64,000 nt of DNA from Corynebacterium glyciniphilum AJ 3170. Lineage in GTDB: Bacteria > Actinomycetota > Actinomycetes > Mycobacteriales > Mycobacteriaceae. The stretch is taken from assembly GCF_007673095.1 (NCBI RefSeq), contig NZ_VDYZ01000003.1, positions 124,001 to 188,000 on the forward strand, in the 5' to 3' direction. Positions 36,079-45,403 of the stretch are shown here, in pieces (positions within the stretch are counted from its first letter, which is position 1; each line of letters opens with the position of its first letter). The translations under genes were made by a program, and so were the position numbers. A model generated the notes under the pieces. That model had not been told where the DNA came from and did not search any database. It saw nothing but the letters and a program-made list of their open reading frames with translations.

Positions 36079-37026
36079 TCACCTCCCTTCGGCAAATAGA
36101 CAGTCTAGTCTGTCCAGAGTGTCCGGGGGAAAACTGCCCCGCGTGGAGAAGTCTTCTCCCAGCGTGTAGCTCTCAGAATCCAGCAACGGTTGGGTGATGA
36201 GATTGGACAGGCAGAAGGCCGTCGGCCCGGAGGAGTACCGTGGACGGTCGTTGACGTCAGAGACCGAGCCGTCCGCGACCCACAACTGGGTCGCGTGCGC
36301 CGCCATCGCTCGTCTCTTGGCTGCGACGTCCTGCTCGCTGCCCTCGATCCTGGCGTCGACGACCCGTGACGGAACAGTCGCCAGGTCTCCGGGCTGAGCG
36401 CGACGCCAGCCCTCGGGCGGCGCACCGTGGGCGTCGAGGGCGCGCAACCCCTCGTCGACGCGTTCACGTTCCTGGGCCGTCCAGTAGATCCTGGCCGGAG
36501 TCCAGCGGCCCTCCCGGACCGCGTCGGCGGCGGCACGATGGGTGATCTCGTGAGCACGGACATGGTCCGGATGACCGTAGCCGCCGTCGGGGCCGTAGGT
36601 GACGACCACATGGGGCCGGAGTTCATCGAAGACCTCCCCGAGCTGGTCGACGGCGAGTTGACCCGAGTTGACGAATGCGCGCGGATGCTCCGCGGCAGGG
36701 GTGCCTGCCATCCCGGAGTCGCGCCACCGTCCCGGCCCACCGAGGAACACCGGTCGCCCTAGCCCGAGCTCCGCGAGTGCGCGCTGGAGTTCGGCGATGC
36801 GGTAGCCGCCGAGGATGTCGCGGTCGTCGGCGACGAGGCTGGCGTACTTGTCACCGATGACCTCCCCCTCCTCCCCGAGAGTGCAGGTCACCACGGTCAC
36901 CTCCGCCCCTCGACGGCTCCAGTTCGCCATCGCCAGCCCGCCCCAGATGGACTCGTCGTCCGGATGGGCGTGGACGGCGACGACGCGCAGCCCTGTCAGG
37001 TCGCCGTTTACGCGTGTCTCACTCAT
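36079..37026 (-). CDS. mshB: Mycothiol deacetylase MshB (N-acetyl-GlcN-inositol deacetylase)
   Basis: 315 residues from ATG 37026; the frame extends upstream into lpqW but the start overlaps the lpqW stop by 8 nt. The metal-binding PIG-L motif HAHPDDESIWGG (residues ~16-27) with the later GPDGGYGHPDHVRAHEIT supplies the zinc ligands. It removes the acetyl group from GlcNAc-inositol in mycothiol synthesis, the main low-molecular-weight thiol of actinobacteria. Confidence 0.93.
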   Translation of the reverse strand: MSETRVNGDLTGLRVVAVHAHPDDESIWGGLAMANWSRRGAEVTVVTCTLGEEGEVIGDKYASLVADDRDILGGYRIAELQRALAELGLGRPVFLGGPGRWRDSGMAGTPAAEHPRAFVNSGQLAVDQLGEVFDELRPHVVVTYGPDGGYGHPDHVRAHEITHRAAADAVREGRWTPARIYWTAQERERVDEGLRALDAHGAPPEGWRRAQPGDLATVPSRVVDARIEGSEQDVAAKRRAMAAHATQLWVADGSVSDVNDRPRYSSGPTAFCLSNLITQPLLDSESYTLGEDFSTRGSFPPDTLDRLDCLFAEGR

Positions 37027-38965
37027 TGTCGGTCTCCCGGGTCGTGTCGGTGTCGTTGTGCGTCTCATCGTCGTCTGACCCAGAACTGTCGGCCCTGAAC
37101 CATTCCGGGACGGTGACGAAAGGCCCTGACCGCTCACCCACCGGCCAGGATGCGACCCTGCCCGGCGGACCCGCAAGCTCGGCGGACCGACCCACCACGA
37201 CCCGGTCTCCCATCAACGGCAGGGACAGTGCCTGACTGGCGAGATACTCGCCCACCTGTTCATCGGTCCCGTCGTCCAGAAGGGCGTCCAGCTCCGGGTC
37301 ACAGATGCCCGAGATATTCGACGCCCGAGCGTTCGGGGCCGCCTCATCCGATTCCGTCGTGGTGGGCGGGGCCTCCCCCGACGTCGTCGGTTCGGTCGTC
37401 GGTTCGGTCGTCGGTTCGGTCGTCGGTTCGGTCGTCTGCGAGGACGTCGCGGTGTCGTCCGCGTCCGCCTCGGTGGACAGCTCCGACTCCGTCGGCAGCT
37501 GCTGGGACGGCGACCGCAGCGGACGGTCAGCCTCGTCGCAGGTGAAGGTACTGCGTAGGTCGGTACGCGAGCGCTCACGGTCCTGCCAGACCACCACCGC
37601 ATCGACTTCTCCCCGGGGAAGAAACGCCGAATAGAGGTCGGACGCGGTCGGGGTGACGACGGTAGCGGGAACGCCGGCGGAGCCCAACTGGTCGACGACC
37701 CGACGCGCGGCCTCGACGGCCTCGTCGTCCAGTGTGTCGGCAGCGATGCGCAACGGGTCAGCGGCGGTGGCTCCGGTCGTCTCCGCAGCGTTCCCGGGGT
37801 CCGTATGCCCCCGGAAAGCGCCGGTGCCGCCGTCCGGTGCGACAGCGTCGGGATCACCGGTCACCAGCCTGGCGATCTGGTCGGAGTCGACGCTCGACAG
37901 CAACGCTCTGCGGGCCTCGGCCGACTCCAGGCGCCCGGCGGCGACGTTCGGGACCAGGTCCATCCGGGTGTCCAGATCGACGGTGGTCGAACCCACGCCG
38001 GGCAGACTGCCCACTGACTCCGCGGTCACCGCACCGCTTCGCGTCGTCAGCATCTGGAACTGACCGGCACGCAGCATCTGCGTCGACGTGTTCAGGTCAC
38101 CCGACTCAGAGAAGACCACCCGGTCCGTCCTCGCCGGCGACGTGCCCCAGTACCTGGTGTTCCGTTCCAGAACGAGGTTTCCTCTCCCGGGATCGAACTG
38201 CCGCACCGTGTAGACCCCGCCTGAGGCTGCCGGAAGAGTGCCGAGCACGGTGCTGAAGTTCCGCCCCTCGGCACCGTAGATGTGGCTGGGCAGCAGGTGT
38301 GCGAAAAGTTCGCGCCAGTCCTGCTGGGGCCGGGAGAAGGTGACGGTGACGGTGTTGCCGCCGGCGGACACCGCCAGGTCGCTGATGTCGGCGTAGCCGG
38401 CGTTGTCGGTGGTTCCCGGCATCGTCGTGACCTGTTGCCACAGATAGTGGAAGTCCGAGCCGCTGATGGGGGTACCGTCGGACCACTGTGCCTCATGCGC
38501 GAGTGTGTACCGCACCTCCGTCGGCGCATCCTCCTCGCCGGAGCGTACGTCGACGGACTCCAGCAGATCGGAGTTCAGCACGGTCCGCCGGCCGTCCTCG
38601 CCGACGGTGAAGGCACTGGGCAACGTCAGATCGGCCACGGTGGAGGTCAGCATCGAGCGGGAGCTCACCAGGTGGGGGTTCAGGTCGGCGGGGATCCGGT
38701 CGACGCCCACGGTGATCGTGCGCAGTTCCTCCGGGACAGCAGAGGCTTCGTCATCGGGGTCCCCGTCGGTGTCCCCGGACCCGGAGTCATCCGGACGACC
38801 CTCCCCCGCCTCCTCCGCGTCGTCGACGGTGGGCGCGTCCCCCGGGTCCGCCTGGCAGCCGGACAGCACCAGACCACAGGCGGTGGCGACCGAGGCGACC
38901 ACGACGACGGACGACGGACGCCGCCGAGACCTACTGAACTGCTTCACCTGGCGACGGCTCCTCAT
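37019..38965 (-). CDS. lpqW: LpqW-type lipoprotein (family 5 solute-binding fold)
   Basis: 648 residues. Basic start, hydrophobic segment and lipobox LSGC (residue ~37), then an Asp/Glu/Gly-rich linker. The mature protein has the peptide-binding-protein layout (DLNPHLVSSRSML; AHEAQWSDGTPISGSDFHYLW). A Thr/Glu/Pro repeat near residue 515 is encoded by 12-bp tandem repeats at 37386-37433. Order typA-lpqW-mshB matches M. tuberculosis, where LpqW controls the balance of PIM and lipomannan synthesis rather than peptide uptake, so the same is inferred. Confidence 0.85.
   Translation of the reverse strand: MRSRRQVKQFSRSRRRPSSVVVVASVATACGLVLSGCQADPGDAPTVDDAEEAGEGRPDDSGSGDTDGDPDDEASAVPEELRTITVGVDRIPADLNPHLVSSRSMLTSTVADLTLPSAFTVGEDGRRTVLNSDLLESVDVRSGEEDAPTEVRYTLAHEAQWSDGTPISGSDFHYLWQQVTTMPGTTDNAGYADISDLAVSAGGNTVTVTFSRPQQDWRELFAHLLPSHIYGAEGRNFSTVLGTLPAASGGVYTVRQFDPGRGNLVLERNTRYWGTSPARTDRVVFSESGDLNTSTQMLRAGQFQMLTTRSGAVTAESVGSLPGVGSTTVDLDTRMDLVPNVAAGRLESAEARRALLSSVDSDQIARLVTGDPDAVAPDGGTGAFRGHTDPGNAAETTGATAADPLRIAADTLDDEAVEAARRVVDQLGSAGVPATVVTPTASDLYSAFLPRGEVDAVVVWQDRERSRTDLRSTFTCDEADRPLRSPSQQLPTESELSTEADADDTATSSQTTEPTTEPTTEPTTEPTTSGEAPPTTTESDEAAPNARASNISGICDPELDALLDDGTDEQVGEYLASQALSLPLMGDRVVVGRSAELAGPPGRVASWPVGERSGPFVTVPEWFRADSSGSDDDETHNDTDTTRETDNE
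37386..37433. repeat. Four 12-bp tandem repeats inside lpqW
   Basis: Four exact copies of gtcggttcggtc. Each unit encodes four residues (TTEP on the minus strand), so copy-number change would keep the frame and alter only a surface linker. Confidence 0.9.
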
Positions 38966-38989
38966 GGTCCGGACTGTGGAGGGATTGCC

Positions 38990-40900
38990 CTACTTGTTGC
39001 GGGCCTTCATGCGCGACAGGGCACGCGCACGCTCGCTGGCTCCGAGGATGACCTTACGCACGCGGATGTTCTCCGGCGTGACCTCGACACACTCGTCCTG
39101 ACCACAGAACTCCATGGCCTCGTCAAGGGTCAGGTTGCGGGCCTTGGCCAGCGTCACGGTCGCGTCCGCCGTCGCGGAACGCATGTTCGTGAGCTTCTTC
39201 TCCTTGGTGATGTTGATGTCCATGTCTTCGTCACGGTTGTTCTGACCGACGACCATGCCCTCGTAGGTCTGGGTGCCGGGCTCGACGAAGAAGTCACCAC
39301 GGTCGGCGAGCTGGGTCAACGCGTAGGCGGTGATCTGGCCGGTACGGTCGGAGACGAGTGAACCGTTGGGGCGGTCCTTGATCTCCCCTGCCCAGGCCTC
39401 GTAGCCGGCCGAGTAGTGGTTGGCGATACCGGTACCACGGGTCTCGGTCATGAAGATGGTGCGGAAACCGATCAGGCCACGGGACGGGACTGTGAAGTTC
39501 ATCCTGATCCAGCCGGTACCGGTGTTGTCCATGCCCTCCATACGACCCTTACGGGCTGCCATGAGCTGGGTGACGGCACCGAGGTGCTCTTCCGGAACGT
39601 CGATGATCATGTGCTCGTAGGGTTCCTGGAGCTTGCCGTCGACGGTCCGGGTGACCACCTGAGGCTTACCGACGGTCAGCTCGAAGCCCTCACGGCGCAT
39701 CGTCTCCACGAGCACCGACAGTGCCATCTCACCGCGTCCCTGCACCTCCCAGGCGTCGGGCCGCTCAGTGGGCAGGACGCGGATCGAGACGTTACCGATC
39801 AGTTCCTGGTCCAGTCGGGCCTTGACGACACGGGCGGTCAGCTTGTCGCCGCCGCCGCGCCCGGCCATCGGGGAGGTGTTCACACCGATGGTCATCGAGA
39901 TCGCCGGCTCGTCGACGGTGATACGGGGCAGCGCCACCGGATGATCGGGATCGGCGAGCGTGTCACCGATCATGATGTCCTCGATACCGGAGACCGCGGC
40001 GATGTCACCGGCGATGACCTCCTCGGCCGGGACACGGGACACCCCGACGGTGCGCAGCAGCTCCGCGATCTTGGCGGTCTTGGTGTGCTCGACCCCGTCG
40101 GCGTCGTAATGGATCCAGGAGACCTGCTGACCCTTGCGGATCGTGCCCGCGAACACCCGGATCAGGCCGATACGGCCGAGGAAGGAGCTTGAGTCCAGGT
40201 TGGTCACGTGGGCCTGCAGGGGCGCCTCGATGTCCGCGGACGGCTCCGGGAGCACATCGTAGAGGACGTCGAAGAGAGCCTGGAGGTCCTCTGCGTCCGG
40301 GACATTCCCGTTGCCGGGGTTCTCGGTGGAGGCCTTTCCTGCACGCCCCGAGGCGTAGAGGACCGGCAGATCCAGCAGTGTTTCTGCGGCAGCTGCCGCT
40401 TCCTCGTCGTCGAGAGCCGCAGCGAGCTCGAGCAGCAGGTCCTGCGCCTCGGTGACGACCTCGTCGATGCGGGCATCCGGACGGTCGGTCTTGTTGACGC
40501 TGATCATCACGGGCATCTTCGCCTCGAGGGCCTTGCCCAGCACGAAGCGCGTCTGGGGAAGGGGCCCCTCGGACGCGTCGATCAGCAGGACGACGCCGTC
40601 GACCATCGACAGCGCGCGCTCCACCTCGCCACCGAAGTCCGCGTGGCCGGGCGTGTCAATGACGTTGATGACCAGGTCACCGCCGTCTTTACCGAGGCCG
40701 GCACGGCGGATCGCCGTGTTCTTGGCCAGGATGGTGATGCCCTTCTCTTTCTCCAGATCCCCCGAATCCATGACACGGTCCTCGACCTCGCCGTGGGCAT
40801 CGAACACCCCGGACTGACGCAACATTGCGTCGACGAGGGTGGTCTTACCGTGGTCAACGTGGGCGACGATGGCGACATTACGGAATTCAGTCAGTGACAC
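38990..40900 (-). CDS. typA: Ribosome-associated GTPase TypA/BipA
   Basis: 636 residues from GTG 40900 after gaaggatct. G1 AHVDHGKTT, G2 region KEKGITI, G3 DTPGHADF and G4 NKTDR are intact, followed by EF-G-like domains III and V and the BipA C-terminal domain. It binds ribosomes and assists assembly under stress. It lies upstream of lpqW and mshB on the same strand, with 24 bp to lpqW. Confidence 0.95.
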   Translation of the reverse strand: MSLTEFRNVAIVAHVDHGKTTLVDAMLRQSGVFDAHGEVEDRVMDSGDLEKEKGITILAKNTAIRRAGLGKDGGDLVINVIDTPGHADFGGEVERALSMVDGVVLLIDASEGPLPQTRFVLGKALEAKMPVMISVNKTDRPDARIDEVVTEAQDLLLELAAALDDEEAAAAAETLLDLPVLYASGRAGKASTENPGNGNVPDAEDLQALFDVLYDVLPEPSADIEAPLQAHVTNLDSSSFLGRIGLIRVFAGTIRKGQQVSWIHYDADGVEHTKTAKIAELLRTVGVSRVPAEEVIAGDIAAVSGIEDIMIGDTLADPDHPVALPRITVDEPAISMTIGVNTSPMAGRGGGDKLTARVVKARLDQELIGNVSIRVLPTERPDAWEVQGRGEMALSVLVETMRREGFELTVGKPQVVTRTVDGKLQEPYEHMIIDVPEEHLGAVTQLMAARKGRMEGMDNTGTGWIRMNFTVPSRGLIGFRTIFMTETRGTGIANHYSAGYEAWAGEIKDRPNGSLVSDRTGQITAYALTQLADRGDFFVEPGTQTYEGMVVGQNNRDEDMDINITKEKKLTNMRSATADATVTLAKARNLTLDEAMEFCGQDECVEVTPENIRVRKVILGASERARALSRMKARNK

Positions 40901-41179
40901 AGATCCTTCAGCTTCCTAATTGAGAGTCAGTCGAGGTCGGGGCCCGGGGCACCGCTGAGCGGCCCCGGGGGGACAACGACGCTCCAGGGTACTCGACAGA
41001 GCCCCATTTTTTCTCATCGACGCAATCCAGCGCAGGTTAACGCCCGTCACTGCTATGGTGGTCAAAAGCGAACCTTGGCTGCTTTTTGTTACTCGTGTTA
41101 CTGTTGTGGCCAATGTGACGTTTGATGCGCTCGTGACGTTCCTTCGACGACACGATTCACAACCACCGAGAGGCTGACA

Positions 41180-41929
41180 GTGCTTTCCCAGTTCACCCGC
41201 ACCTCGCGGATCGCACGGACCGGACGACCCGCCCGTCGCATCTCCCGCGCCGTCTCCGCCGTCCTGACCGCTGTAGCCGTGTCCGCAGGCGCGTCGTTGG
41301 CTGCGGCGCCGGCGGCACACGCCGCCCCTGCACTGCCAGGCCTCCCCGATCTTCCTGTCGACAACCTCGGACGCCCCACACCGGAGCTGCTACAGCAGAT
41401 CGAGGATTTCGCCAACAGTCCTGACGTCCCCGACAACGTCAGTGACATCCTCAAGCGCGTGGTCAGCTTCTTCCGTGGTGACGGGGAACCCGGTGTCGGC
41501 CTCCCGGACAACGCACCGGGGTTCACCCAGTTCGGTTGGCCGACGCTCGCGTCGAACTGCATCGGGGGCACAAGTAATGCAGTCGGCCTCGCCATGGGTG
41601 TCCCCGGCCCTGCCGAACTGCCTCTCCCCGGTGTTCCCGATGGTCACGTCTCCTTCGTGTTCACTGCGCTGGGGACCGGGACCGTCGCCGAGAAGCAGAA
41701 TACCGGGATGCGGGTGCACTGGGTGAACATCAACAACGGACGGATCGGCCACACAGAACTCGCCTACGGCGGGATCAACCCGGAGGGCCCTGCCACCATC
41801 AACGGCCTGGCGGACACCGGCCCCGGCAATGTCCTCGCCCTGCTGGAAGGCGGAGTGACCACCAACGAGGAGGGCGCGCAGGGCAACTGCACCTTCCTGC
41901 CGACCGCCGGGATCTTCAACGTTCGCTGA
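41180..41929 (+). CDS. Secreted protein, Rv1157c-like
   Basis: 249 residues from GTG 41180. A twin-basic N-terminus and an AAAPAAHA signal-peptidase site near residue 50 mark an exported protein. The mature part begins PALPGLPDLPVDNLGRPTPE and contains GWPTLASNCIGG and GNCTFLPTAGIF, with two cysteines. The order typA / this gene / DUF402 gene matches Rv1157c-Rv1156 near typA in mycobacteria. Function unknown. The 279-bp gap to typA holds no gene I can see. Confidence 0.8.
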   Translation: MLSQFTRTSRIARTGRPARRISRAVSAVLTAVAVSAGASLAAAPAAHAAPALPGLPDLPVDNLGRPTPELLQQIEDFANSPDVPDNVSDILKRVVSFFRGDGEPGVGLPDNAPGFTQFGWPTLASNCIGGTSNAVGLAMGVPGPAELPLPGVPDGHVSFVFTALGTGTVAEKQNTGMRVHWVNINNGRIGHTELAYGGINPEGPATINGLADTGPGNVLALLEGGVTTNEEGAQGNCTFLPTAGIFNVR

Positions 41930-41949
41930 CTCCGCACCACCACATCTTC

Positions 41950-42495
41950 ATGAGTGCCACGCATCCGCCCAAGGTCGAGAACTTCGATCTCGCCGGGCTG
42001 AGCAACACCGACCCCAAGGGCTTCCTCCGTCAGGTGGACCGGTGGGACCAGCGTGACGGCATGCTGTACATGGCCAGGCCGGCGGACCACCCACGTTTCG
42101 GCTACCTCGAGAGCTGGTTGATCCCGGCACTTGATCTGCGTGTCAACCGCTTCCACTTCCGCGACGGAGAGGGCGGCAGGTTCCCCGGCCAGGACCTCTA
42201 CGTCGACATCGCCCTGATCAACCGTGGCGACCTCCTCTGGCGGACGACCGACCTCTACGTCGACCTGGTCACCTATGCCGGGGGCCGATGGGAGGTTCTC
42301 GACCTGGAAGAGCTCGGTGATGCACTCCTCGCTGGTCATATCGACGCCACCACGGCTGCGCGGGCGCTTGAGTCGTCCCAACGTCTCATCAACGGGATGC
42401 TGGACGAGGGCGGGGTAGACAACTGGTTGAGGTCCCAGGGGTACCCGCTGTCCTGGGCCGAAGAGGTCACACTGGCGGCCCCCGAAAAGGCGTAG
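41950..42495 (+). CDS. DUF402 domain protein
   Basis: 181 residues, 20 nt after the secreted-protein gene. The beta-barrel DUF402 motif WRTTDLYVDLVTYAGGRWEV is followed by LDLEELGDALLAG, as in FomD-like proteins, which bind divalent metal and hydrolyse nucleoside di- or triphosphates. It lies just before the left end of the accessory element. Confidence 0.85.
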   Translation: MSATHPPKVENFDLAGLSNTDPKGFLRQVDRWDQRDGMLYMARPADHPRFGYLESWLIPALDLRVNRFHFRDGEGGRFPGQDLYVDIALINRGDLLWRTTDLYVDLVTYAGGRWEVLDLEELGDALLAGHIDATTAARALESSQRLINGMLDEGGVDNWLRSQGYPLSWAEEVTLAAPEKA

Positions 42496-42685
42496 TCTCC
42501 TGCGCCGTCCCACTGCGCGACCGCTACGTGAATTTCCACTGACACTGCAGGGCACTGCCAGCATCCTCCAAGATCACCGCCGTAAGTTCATTGTCAGAGC
42601 CACCGCAACGGTGGCCACAGGCAGAGAAGCGACCGGAAGGACACCCCGTATACGGCAGCTGAGCATTCTCCTCTTGAAACGTCAG

Positions 42686-42722
42686 CAGTTAACCCCCGAC
42701 CCTCTGGGCCGGGGGTTAACTG
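42686..42722. terminator. Strong hairpin at the left edge of the element
   Basis: 17-nt arms (42686-42702 and 42706-42722) pair around tct with one mismatch. It follows the DUF402 gene by 190 bp and ends 17 nt before the left att copy. No T tract on the plus strand, so it could be a terminator or a binding-site palindrome. The region 42496-42685 shows nothing else recognisable. Confidence 0.5.
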
Positions 42723-42723
42723 T

Positions 42724-43179
42724 GTGTCCGGGCCTGTTAGTGCCCTCGTAGATCTGGACATCAGCAGAAGTCTTGCCAGCAACCGACTAAACGAAGTCCT
42801 TTCCGCAGACGACCTTGTAACAACCGTCGCAGGGAACTCCCGTGTCTCTCCTGTAGAGGCTCTCATCGCGCTCGGGCGGCTCTCCCCTGACGAGGAGTTC
42901 TCACCTCTCAACCTGGAGGCGCACCGCTGGCTAGCCGAAGACACGATCTCCTTGCCCATCCCAATCGAACATGAAGCTGCAGCAAAAGCCATGGCCGCTG
43001 TCGCCAGGAACAGGCGAAACGTCGGGCCACGAAGGGCGATTCGAACACTCGGGGGCACCCGCGTCTGTCCGATGAAGATAATTGAACTGTCCGCCACGAA
43101 CACACCCCTTAACGCCGCAGACAGCAGCCAAGATGAAGACGCAGGAAGAGAGGAAGATAGTGCAGACCCTCTCCCTTAA
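42724..43179 (+). pseudogene. Truncated repressor-like gene spanning the left att site
   Basis: The only open frame upstream of the ImmA gene runs from GTG 42724, before the element, across the 18-bp repeat (residues 6-11). The body (LSADDLVTTVAGNSRVSPVEALIALGRLSPDEEF) resembles the C-terminal half of the HTH regulators that accompany ImmA/IrrE in actinophages, but the first helices of an HTH domain are missing. It is therefore probably cut at the integration point. The C-terminal part is charged and not recognised. Confidence 0.5.
42740..42757. repeat. Left att copy (attL core)
   Basis: Exact 18-bp match to the copy at 47772-47789. To its left, the minus strand continues aac-agg where the dehydrogenase has aac-cag-g, which may be a decayed relic of the original gene end. 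Confidence 0.8.
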
Positions 43180-43540
43180 CCACCTCCACCACCTGGTGCG
43201 GGAACGCACCGGGCGGACAGTCCGCTGGCACAGCGGCGGGCCGAAAGGTGCCTGGAAGGACGGCCGGGTAAGTATCCGACACGGCACGAGCGACACGCAG
43301 ACCAAGTGCACGATCGCTCATGAGCTGTCCCATGTCGCACACGATGACCCGTGCAACGGTGACGACGCCGTGGAGGCCCGTGCCGATCGGGAGGCTTCAC
43401 GCCTGCTAATACCCCCCATGGCATACGCTGAGACAGAACTGGTCTACGGCCCAGACATCCACAAGATCGCCGAAGAGCTCGGCGTCACCACACACCTCGC
43501 TATGACGTGGCGAGACACCTTCGAGAGGACCCTACTATGA
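43082..43540 (+). CDS. ImmA/IrrE family metallopeptidase
   Basis: 152 residues with the zinc motif HELSHVAH (residues ~80-87), preceded by TKCTIAHELSH as in IrrE/ImmA; a downstream acidic ligand is present in DDAVEARADREA, then ASRLLIPP. ATG 43082 is used; ATG 43133 (MKTQEER...) in the same frame is equally possible. Such peptidases cleave phage-type repressors to trigger induction. It overlaps the truncated repressor-like gene and is coupled by ATGA to the first lipoprotein gene. Confidence 0.85.
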   Translation: MNCPPRTHPLTPQTAAKMKTQEERKIVQTLSLNHLHHLVRERTGRTVRWHSGGPKGAWKDGRVSIRHGTSDTQTKCTIAHELSHVAHDDPCNGDDAVEARADREASRLLIPPMAYAETELVYGPDIHKIAEELGVTTHLAMTWRDTFERTLL

Positions 43541-44100
43541 CCATCCGACGTACAGCCCTCGCTGTCGTAGCCGCCGGGGCACTCGTAATAGCAGGATGTG
43601 GCAGCCGTGATCGAAATGCCGCCGTCGACGAGACGGCTAATCAGGGACCGAGCAGGCCGCAGAACGCAAGCTCAAGCACAGACGTATCGGGAACGAAGTC
43701 TGTAGGCGATATGGCTGTGCAACGCCTGGGGCGAAAACCTGACATTCAAGTTACAGCCGACCCAGCCCCCGTTGGCCGGAGTGGTTCGACCTCTGATTAT
43801 GCAGTACATGTCACCGGGACCTGTACCTCAAGGGCAGATGTCTACATAACCCGCGACTACACCATCACAGAAGAGCTTATGGTCCGGATTATCCCGGAAG
43901 GCGAGGAATTCGGTGCCTACATGAGTCCGGAGAACGCCAAGAGGGGGTCCACACACACCTGGCATGTCGAGCCAGATGAAGGCGGAACTTGCGACCTGAG
44001 TGGCTACGACCCTGCGTCGGGGAGCGACTTGTTTGACGAGCGAGGTGTCGGCACAACGACCGTAGAGGTGAAGATCCCAAGGAACCTAGAGAACTCCTAA
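43537..44100 (+). CDS. Element lipoprotein 1
   Basis: 187 residues from ATG 43537, overlapping the ImmA stop as ATGA. Signal MTIRRTALAVVAAGALVIAGC has lipobox IAGC; the mature part has a polar linker, then a beta-rich domain with CTSRADVYITRDYT and a second cysteine pair. Homology not recognised. Its start region is nearly the same as those of lipoproteins 2 to 4. Confidence 0.8.
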   Translation: MTIRRTALAVVAAGALVIAGCGSRDRNAAVDETANQGPSRPQNASSSTDVSGTKSVGDMAVQRLGRKPDIQVTADPAPVGRSGSTSDYAVHVTGTCTSRADVYITRDYTITEELMVRIIPEGEEFGAYMSPENAKRGSTHTWHVEPDEGGTCDLSGYDPASGSDLFDERGVGTTTVEVKIPRNLENS

Positions 44101-44154
44101 GAACGAAGAGCCCCCGGCTGACACTGGCAGTCACACCTTCGAGAGGACAATACT

Positions 44155-44673
44155 ATGAACACCAGGCGAGCAAGCCTTGCTGTCTTAGCCGCTGGAGCAT
44201 TTGCACTTGCTGGATGCTCCGATGATTCGGCCGCGGACGAGACCGCCTCCACCCCGGCGCCGACAATAGCTTCAGAGTCCGACGGTCAAGTTACTGAAAC
44301 GACCCTCCTCCACGACGGTGCTCGGATGACAATGCACCGGCCATTGGAAGATTTCACCGTAGCGCTTGATCGCACCGACGTCGCATACTCGAACCTGGAG
44401 AGCTTCGTCGATGACCCAGGTTGGTCGACCGACACAATCTCAGTAGAGCTCACCGGGCAGGGGGCAAAGTTGTGGATCAGCTCCACAGACGACACCGCAT
44501 CATGGCTCGGAAACCGAGTGGACTCTGACATTAGCGCAGGCACGTACACGCTGCTGGGAAAGAATTGGGCTGCCGATGTCAATCTAAGTGACGACGTTGA
44601 TGGACAACTGAAAGAGGATGCCCTAATCAGGATGGCTGAAGAGCTTCCCGCTTCACTGTGGGCTTTCCGGTGA
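44155..44673 (+). CDS. Element lipoprotein 2
   Basis: 172 residues, lipobox LAGC at residues ~18-21, then an Asp/Ala/Thr-rich linker (SDDSAADETASTPAP). The mature domain (LDRTDVAYSNLESFVDD, ELTGQGAKLWISSTDD) is acidic and not recognised. The 54-bp spacer before it repeats the sequence cttcgagaggac found before lipoprotein 1, showing that the unit was duplicated. Confidence 0.8.
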   Translation: MNTRRASLAVLAAGAFALAGCSDDSAADETASTPAPTIASESDGQVTETTLLHDGARMTMHRPLEDFTVALDRTDVAYSNLESFVDDPGWSTDTISVELTGQGAKLWISSTDDTASWLGNRVDSDISAGTYTLLGKNWAADVNLSDDVDGQLKEDALIRMAEELPASLWAFR

Positions 44674-44753
44674 CCTGCACGTAGCCGCACCGCAGAGTTG
44701 ACCCCCAAGCCGCCGGACTGACGCCGGCAGAAGCACCATCAGAGGAGAACACC

Positions 44754-45143
44754 ATGACCATCAGACGAACAGCGCTTGCCGCCGTAGCCTGCGGCGCGCT
44801 CGCGCTCACCGCGTGTGGAGACGCCGAAGCGGAGGGCGAATACCACGGCTTCGATACGGAGGCGGAATATAGCCGAGCCCTCGACGACTTCGCGTGTGGC
44901 TTGGCAGAGGACGGCGCTTACGCGGTACAGGCGTACAACACCGTCCGTGAAGACCCCGAACTGTCGAGCCAGTACGGCATCCCCTCCAATGGTGACCCAC
45001 AGCTACTCCATGACATCACCTACGGCACGACCACCTACGACTGTTCCGTCCCATGGGTCAGGGAGGGGGCGGCGAAGACCGTAGAGAACGGAGAATACTT
45101 CGATCGGGACTATGCCATCGAAGAAGGGGTGATTGAAGAATGA
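44754..45143 (+). CDS. Element lipoprotein 3
   Basis: 129 residues from ATG 44754 after gaggagaacacc. Signal MTIRRTALAAVACGALALTAC has lipobox LTAC; the mature domain is small and acidic with two further cysteines (DDFACGLAEDGAY, TYDCSVPW) able to form a disulfide. No family recognised. The stop overlaps the next gene by four bases (45140). Confidence 0.8.
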   Translation: MTIRRTALAAVACGALALTACGDAEAEGEYHGFDTEAEYSRALDDFACGLAEDGAYAVQAYNTVREDPELSSQYGIPSNGDPQLLHDITYGTTTYDCSVPWVREGAAKTVENGEYFDRDYAIEEGVIEE

Positions 45144-45403
45144 CGAGCCAGCAGCCCAACAGGATCATCCGAGCCCGACAAAGCCTAATCGGCAAGAAAC
45201 CATCTGAGATCGATCCCAACCGCGACAGCAGTCACGCGAGGTCATTCGTCGGGATCGGAGGGCTCGTCATCGCATTCGCCATCCTTATGATCGTGCTCGG
45301 AGAGACCGGAACGGGACTGCTCGTCCTCATCGTCGGCATCCTCATCGTCGCGGCAGCCACCATCGTCCAGGCGATCAACAAGCAAAGTGAGAGCCGATCA
45401 TGA
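45140..45403 (+). CDS. Element two-TM membrane protein
   Basis: 87 residues. A basic cytoplasmic N-terminus (NRIIRARQSLIGKKP) precedes two close TM helices (LVIAFAILMIVLGETGTG, then LLVLIVGILIVAAAT). Start and stop overlap both neighbours by ATGA, so it is made together with lipoproteins 3 and 4. It could anchor or organise them. Function unknown. Confidence 0.78.
   Translation: MTSQQPNRIIRARQSLIGKKPSEIDPNRDSSHARSFVGIGGLVIAFAILMIVLGETGTGLLVLIVGILIVAAATIVQAINKQSESRS

Noticed and set aside
37386..37433. Possible CRISPR array
   Set aside because: Units are 12 bp without spacers and lie in a coding linker.
42500..42760. tRNA gene as attachment site
   Set aside because: No cloverleaf was found; the core matches a protein-coding gene instead.
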